A stretch of 64,000 nt of DNA from Rhodopirellula bahusiensis (GTDB taxonomy: Bacteria > Planctomycetota > Planctomycetia > Pirellulales > Pirellulaceae). Position numbers and translations under genes: made by a program. Shown here in pieces: positions 59,937 through 64,000 of this stretch (positions within the stretch are counted from its first letter, which is position 1; each line of letters begins with the position of its first letter). The stretch spans positions 62,001 through 126,000 of the forward strand of contig NZ_NIZW01000001.1 of assembly GCF_002727185.1 (NCBI RefSeq), given 5' to 3'. The notes beneath the pieces were generated by a model. That model was not told where the DNA came from and did not search any database. It saw nothing but the letters and a program-made list of their open reading frames with translations.

Positions 59937-61349
59937 ATGTCGGTTGCCTCCCCGCCTGATTCGACATCCGATTCCGCCTCCGCCGCCAATCCAAACACCG
60001 CAAACGATGGAACGCCCAGCACCAACTGGCTGGTCATCGGTGGTGGTGTCATGGGATTGCAGGTCGCTCGTGACCTGATCGATCGAGGCCAAAAAGTCAC
60101 GATCGCCGAAGCCGCACCAACATTCGGTGGCTTAACGAGTGCATGGAGTCTCGGCGATGTGGTTTGGGATCGCTTCTACCACGTGACGTTGCTTAGCGAC
60201 ACGAAACTGCGAGACCTTCTGACCGACCTCGGTTTGGAATCGCAAATGGATTGGGTCGAAACCAAAACCGGTTTCTACTCGGGCGGCCAACTGATCTCGA
60301 TGAGCAACACGGCGGAGTTCCTGAAATTCCCGCCGCTGAATCTGATTCAGAAACTGCGACTCGGCGGAACGATCTTCTACGCCTCCAAGATCAAAAACTG
60401 GCGTCGGCTCGAAAAACTGTCGGTTGAAAAGTGGTTGCGTCGTTGGTCGGGCAAAGGCGTCTTTGAAAAAATCTGGCAGCCGCTCCTGCAAGCCAAACTC
60501 GGCGAAGCCTACAAGCAAACCTCCGCCGCGTTCATCTGGGCCCACACTGCTCGCATGTACAAAGCCCGCCGCAGCGGCATGAAGACGGAGATGTTTGGCT
60601 ACGTGCCCGGCGGCTATGCGACGATTCTGGATAAGTGGGTTGGATGGCTGAAAGATCGCGGGGCTCGAACGCTCACGTCGTCTCCGGCACGCCAAGTCCG
60701 CAAGCTCGATAGCGGTCAATTCGAAGTGGACTTCGGTGACGGTCGAATTGAAAAATTCGACAACGTTGTTTCTACCATCGCGTCGCCGGTGATCGCCGAC
60801 ACGGTGCCGCAACTTTCCGACGAAGAGAAAAAACGACATCGCGGGATTCGATACCTCGGCGTCGTCTGCGCTTCGATGCTGATGAAGAAACCAATCAGCG
60901 AGTACTACGTCACCAACATCACCGACACCTGGGTCCCGCTGACCGCTGTGATCGAGATGTCGACGATCGTGAATTCGGAAAAGCAATTGGGTGGCAATCA
61001 CTTGGTCTATCTGCCCAAGTACTTGCCGGATGATCACGAGGGCCTGAACGAATCCGACGAAGACTACAAAGAGAAATGTTTGTCGACGCTCGAGAAAATG
61101 TACGACCATTTCTCGCGTGATCAGGTCATCGATTTCAAGATCGCTCGTGCCAAGTACGTCGCGGCTCTCGCCACGATTGATTACTCAACACGATTGCCTG
61201 ACATTGTGACCAGCGTCCCTGGCTTTTACGCTTTGAACTCCGCTCACATCGTCAAAGGCAATTTGAACGTCAACGAGACGATCACTTTGGGCGAAGAAAA
61301 GTTCACCGAAGAAGTCTGGCCCGACTACCAACGACGTGTCGCAACATAA
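59937..61349 (+). CDS. NAD(P)/FAD-dependent oxidoreductase (protoporphyrinogen-oxidase-like)
   Basis: The product is 470 residues from the ATG at 59937, with a TTG just before it. A Ser/Ala-rich leader (about 1-28) precedes the FAD-binding motif WLVIGGGVMGLQVARD (G35-G40) and IAEAAPTFGGLTSAW. The second FAD motif (VVSTIASPVIADTV) and a C-terminal end (LPDIVTSVPGFYALNSAHIVKGNLNVNETITLGEEKF) fit the amine-oxidase/protoporphyrinogen-oxidase superfamily, also including UDP-galactopyranose mutase-like enzymes. The coupled GT2 gene suggests a role in glycan or polyprenyl-linked sugar synthesis. Substrate unknown. Confidence 0.88.
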   Translation: MSVASPPDSTSDSASAANPNTANDGTPSTNWLVIGGGVMGLQVARDLIDRGQKVTIAEAAPTFGGLTSAWSLGDVVWDRFYHVTLLSDTKLRDLLTDLGLESQMDWVETKTGFYSGGQLISMSNTAEFLKFPPLNLIQKLRLGGTIFYASKIKNWRRLEKLSVEKWLRRWSGKGVFEKIWQPLLQAKLGEAYKQTSAAFIWAHTARMYKARRSGMKTEMFGYVPGGYATILDKWVGWLKDRGARTLTSSPARQVRKLDSGQFEVDFGDGRIEKFDNVVSTIASPVIADTVPQLSDEEKKRHRGIRYLGVVCASMLMKKPISEYYVTNITDTWVPLTAVIEMSTIVNSEKQLGGNHLVYLPKYLPDDHEGLNESDEDYKEKCLSTLEKMYDHFSRDQVIDFKIARAKYVAALATIDYSTRLPDIVTSVPGFYALNSAHIVKGNLNVNETITLGEEKFTEEVWPDYQRRVAT

Positions 61350-61376
61350 AACGCGTCGCAAAAGAAGCTGACCGCC

Positions 61377-62003
61377 ATGCCCCACGCCGCTCTACCTCGA
61401 TTGCTCGGCGTGTTGCTCGCCGGCGGGCTCTCATCACGAATGGGAACGCCGAAGGCATTGTTGCCACATCCAAATGGCGGCACGTTTCTAACGCACAGCC
61501 TCAACCGCCTGCAGTCGGTCTGCGCCGACGATGTCGTCGTCAACTTGGCTTCCCAAGCCGATCGAGACCCATTCCGGTTGCCAGCATCGGTCGCTTCAAT
61601 ATCGGATTCGCTGCCTGCCTTGGGACCAGCGATGGGAGTATGCGTCGGCATGCTGCACGCCGAATCAAACGGCTACCAAGGATGCTTGTTCACCCCGGTG
61701 GATTTGCCCGACTTGTTGGCCGGTGATTTGACAAGCTTGATCAATACCTGGCGTGAACAGCCGACGAAGATTTTACTTGCCCGGCAAACCGATCCCGAAC
61801 GCCTGCAACCTCTGGTCGGAATCTATCCGGTTGGATATCTGGATCAAATCCAAGGCGTTGTTGAGTCAAAGCATCGCAGCCTGTATCGGTTCCTACAATC
61901 GACCGACCATCGAACCGTCGATCTTCCAGCATCACGCCTTCGCAACGTCAACACGCCAGCGGATCGAGACGCATCCGTCGACCGCAATCTCCCCTCTGAA
62001 TAA
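61377..62003 (+). CDS. mobA: Molybdenum cofactor guanylyltransferase
   Basis: The product is 208 residues. It attaches GMP to molybdopterin, giving the bis-MGD cofactor used by DMSO-reductase-type enzymes. The nucleotidyltransferase signature is LLAGGLSSRMGTPKALL (about 13-29), followed by PALGPAMGVCVGML and FTPVDLPDL (Asp for metal) and then RLQPLVGIYPV. The last 25 residues are variable. The start is ATG; the stop is six bases before moeA, so the two genes form an operon. Confidence 0.92.
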   Translation: MPHAALPRLLGVLLAGGLSSRMGTPKALLPHPNGGTFLTHSLNRLQSVCADDVVVNLASQADRDPFRLPASVASISDSLPALGPAMGVCVGMLHAESNGYQGCLFTPVDLPDLLAGDLTSLINTWREQPTKILLARQTDPERLQPLVGIYPVGYLDQIQGVVESKHRSLYRFLQSTDHRTVDLPASRLRNVNTPADRDASVDRNLPSE

Positions 62004-62009
62004 ATCCCC

Positions 62010-63287
62010 ATGAAGGCCACTCGCCATTTCGCGTTCGACTCACCCGAAGAAGCCATCGATGCACTGGCCCTGCGACTCGGGACAACCGGCGTCCAACGCG
62101 TCGAGATTGGCGAACACAGTCCATCCCAAACGCTTCATCGCCGAGTTCTCGCCGCGCCAATTCACGCCGACCGCGACAGCCCCGCGGCGGACGTGTCGGC
62201 GATGGATGGATACGCGATTCGTGAATCGGACTTGTTGAAAGAAGGACCGATCGCAGTGACCGGCGAAAGCGTCCCCGGTTCACCTCCACCGCCCGCATCC
62301 GACACCGGTGTCATTCGAATTTTCACCGGAGCGATCATTCCGGATGGTTGCGACCGGGTGATCCATCGAGAACACACCGATGAAACCACGGGGGCTTCAA
62401 TGCCCGATTCCAGTTCGCTCGGCCAAATCCAGTGGACAGACAAAGCCAAGTCGATCCCATCGGGAGCCAATATTCGACGCCAGGGAGAAAACCTTTCTGC
62501 GGGCTCGACCGCGGTCAAGGCAGGCTTGGAATTGACCTCTCCGCGGCTCGCTGCGTTGACCAACTTTGGCATTCAACAAGTCGACCTCCACACGCCTGTT
62601 CGTGTCGCGGTGTTGACGACCGGAGATGAATTGGCATCCGCCACAAACTCGGATCAATCGCCATTGCCGCCCTGGAAGATTCGAAACAGCAACGCGTCGG
62701 CGTTGCTCGGATTGCTGACCAACCAACCTTGGATTGAGTGTGCGTCTCCGATGCACGCAATTGACGAACCCGCCGCACTTCTGACCGCGGTGCAGCATGC
62801 CATCGAGCATCATGACGTGGTGCTGATGACCGGCGGAGTTTCGATGGGCGACTACGACTACGTGCCTCGAATCTTGCGAGAAGCCGGCGCGGAGATCGTC
62901 TTTCACAAACTTCCGCTGCGACCTGGCAAACCGATCTTGGGCGCCGTTCACCAAAGCGAATCCAAATCAACGCTGATCCTGGGACTGCCCGGTAACCCGG
63001 TCAGTGCAACGATGGGAGCCCGCCGATTCGCGATGCCACTGATTCGCAAATTGGCCGGCATGACAAACTGGGAGGAGTTTGCTCCGCTGGTGATGCTGGG
63101 AGAGGTCAGCGAGAAAACACTGCCGTTGTACTGGCTGCGAGGCGTCCGAATGACCCAGCCTGGCCTTGCGGCATTGGTGATCGGCAAAGGCTCGGGCGAT
63201 GTCGCCACACTCGCCGGGACTGACGGCTTCATCGAGATGCCACCGCATGCCGATTCCGCCGGACCGTGGCCATACTTCGCTTGGTAA
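62010..63287 (+). CDS. moeA: Molybdopterin molybdenumtransferase
   Basis: The product is 425 residues. It inserts molybdenum into adenylated molybdopterin. Motifs in order are SAMDGYAIRESDL, IFTGAIIPDGCDRVI, SIPSGANIRRQGENLSAGS, RVAVLTTGDELAS, VVLMTGGVSMGDYDYVPRIL and LGLPGNPVSATM. All match the four-domain MoeA fold. The C-terminal domain (PLYWLRGVRMTQPG...VATLAGTDGFIEMP) is complete. It follows mobA closely, and a bidirectional terminator lies behind it. Confidence 0.96.
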   Translation: MKATRHFAFDSPEEAIDALALRLGTTGVQRVEIGEHSPSQTLHRRVLAAPIHADRDSPAADVSAMDGYAIRESDLLKEGPIAVTGESVPGSPPPPASDTGVIRIFTGAIIPDGCDRVIHREHTDETTGASMPDSSSLGQIQWTDKAKSIPSGANIRRQGENLSAGSTAVKAGLELTSPRLAALTNFGIQQVDLHTPVRVAVLTTGDELASATNSDQSPLPPWKIRNSNASALLGLLTNQPWIECASPMHAIDEPAALLTAVQHAIEHHDVVLMTGGVSMGDYDYVPRILREAGAEIVFHKLPLRPGKPILGAVHQSESKSTLILGLPGNPVSATMGARRFAMPLIRKLAGMTNWEEFAPLVMLGEVSEKTLPLYWLRGVRMTQPGLAALVIGKGSGDVATLAGTDGFIEMPPHADSAGPWPYFAW

Positions 63288-63319
63288 GCAAAGCTCTTCA
63301 ACCCCCTCCCGACCAACAA

Positions 63320-63353
63320 AAAACGCCCGAACATCGAAATGCTCGGGCGTTTT
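63320..63353. terminator. Bidirectional terminator between moeA and the ammonium transporter gene
   Basis: AAAACGCCCGA and TCGGGCGTTTT form an 11-pair stem; the inner ACAT/ATGC lengthens it with one mismatch. The plus strand has four Ts after it and the minus strand has six, so both convergent genes can end here. Confidence 0.88.
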
Positions 63354-63376
63354 GAATTTAGTCGTCGCACGATGAA

Positions 63377-64000
63377 TCAGGCGAACTGATAGCCTTCTTC
63401 GCCGTGGTCCGAAATATCCAAACCACGTTGCTCGCTTTCAGCAGGAACTCGCAAACCGATGAAGATGTCGATCAGCTTGAGAAGAATCAAACTTCCCAAT
63501 CCAGCGAACACGTAAGTGACCAACACGGCAACGATTTGGCCAATAACCAACGTGAAGTCGCCACCCGATTCAATCAATCCGATCGGCACGCCGTCACTGA
63601 CGTCCCATGCCGCACGAGTCGCGAAAACACCGGTCAGGATCGCACCGAGTGTTCCGCCGACTCCGTGGACACCAAACGCATCCAACGCATCGTCGTAGCG
63701 AAGCTTGTGCTTCAGCGTCGAACAGGCCCAGTAGCAAATGCCACCGGCCAAAGCGCCCATTATCAAAGCCGGCATTGGCTGCACAAATCCAGCGGCGGGA
63801 GTGATGCAAACCAATCCGGCAACCGCACCACTGCTGGCACCGAGAACCGTCGGTTTGCCAAGGACCAACCACTCGAGCATCACCCAAGCAACCGCCCCGG
63901 CCGCAGCTGAAAAGTGCGTCACTGCGAAAGCGCTGGCGGTCAAATCGTCCGATGCGAGTTCGCTGCCCGCGTTGAAACCGAACCATCCGACCCACAGCAT
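63377..64000 (-). CDS. amtB: Ammonium transporter, C-terminal part
   Basis: The last 207 residues are in the window; the start is beyond the right edge. The visible part begins MLWVGWFGFNAGSEL, the internal Amt signature. It continues with channel helices containing TLKHKLRYDDALDAFGVHGVGGTLGAILTG, where the second pore His lies in FGVHGVGG. The short C-terminal tail (LRVPAESEQRGLDISDHGEEGYQFA) has the conserved GLD...HGE.GY motif that contacts GlnK/PII proteins. A glnK gene, if present, would be outside the window, or unlinked. Confidence 0.95.
   Translation of the reverse strand: MLWVGWFGFNAGSELASDDLTASAFAVTHFSAAAGAVAWVMLEWLVLGKPTVLGASSGAVAGLVCITPAAGFVQPMPALIMGALAGGICYWACSTLKHKLRYDDALDAFGVHGVGGTLGAILTGVFATRAAWDVSDGVPIGLIESGGDFTLVIGQIVAVLVTYVFAGLGSLILLKLIDIFIGLRVPAESEQRGLDISDHGEEGYQFA

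Overview
The window looks like chromosomal DNA from a marine planctomycete close to Rhodopirellula. This is an inference from gene content, because no search was run. The evidence is planctomycete-typical families: the PSCyt1/DUF1549/DUF1553 protein next to a DUF1501 protein, two secreted sulfatases, a DUF1559 pseudopilin, a BBP7-type barrel protein, a 3-keto-disaccharide hydrolase-domain protein, 'MTNPYQ'-type small membrane proteins, an orphan GroES, and many short dispersed palindromic repeats between genes. I saw no prophage, transposase, integrase, CRISPR array or rRNA. There is one tRNA (Val, anticodon TAC).

Layout. 1-3.5 kb: end of a membrane-fusion protein and an RND efflux pump. 3.7-10.7 kb: a run of small secreted or membrane proteins of unknown function, all on the minus strand, interrupted by a GxxExxY-family PD-(D/E)XK protein gene and a 1.26-kb tandem array of about 213-bp units. 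10.8-19.5 kb: an OmpR-type response regulator and sensor kinase, a convergent TolC-like gene, then a second membrane-fusion/RND pair. An ATTAG-N6-CTAAT motif lies upstream of the regulator and again in the tolC/pump divergent region, which suggests one regulon. 19.6-22.2 kb: a Cys-rich secreted protein and a phosphate-selective-type porin. 22.4-28.2 kb: two sulfatases, a TIM-barrel sugar isomerase and an L-galactose-dehydrogenase-like aldo/keto reductase, a plausible algal-polysaccharide catabolic set. 28.5-31.2 kb: the TIGR03546/TIGR03545 pair.

31.5-37.2 kb: the cytochrome/DUF1549/DUF1553, DUF1501 and unknown-protein operon. 37.4-43.1 kb: a UbiD decarboxylase, a small membrane protein, a BBP7 protein and a secreted Ntn amidase. 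43.4-45.6 kb: a DUF1559 pseudopilin, a small lipoprotein and a dense repeat block. 45.6-49.8 kb: hisS, a YkgJ-type protein, purU, a small conserved-looking protein and rpsU preceded by a possible leader peptide. 49.9-51.8 kb: tRNA-Val, a DUF1080 protein and a small protein whose end resembles ribosomal L7/L12. 51.8-55.5 kb: a 918-residue lipoprotein coupled to an ABC ATPase. 55.6-58.5 kb: groES, a PIN/TRAM protein and a dGTPase. 59.1-63.3 kb: a GT2/FAD-oxidoreductase pair and mobA-moeA. The window ends inside an ammonium transporter gene.

The signals most worth a second look are the 213/214-bp array with inverted arms beside the GxxExxY gene, the shared operator-like motif, the GTAGG hairpin repeats whose two stem halves change together, and the rpsU leader peptide that overlaps the rpsU start.
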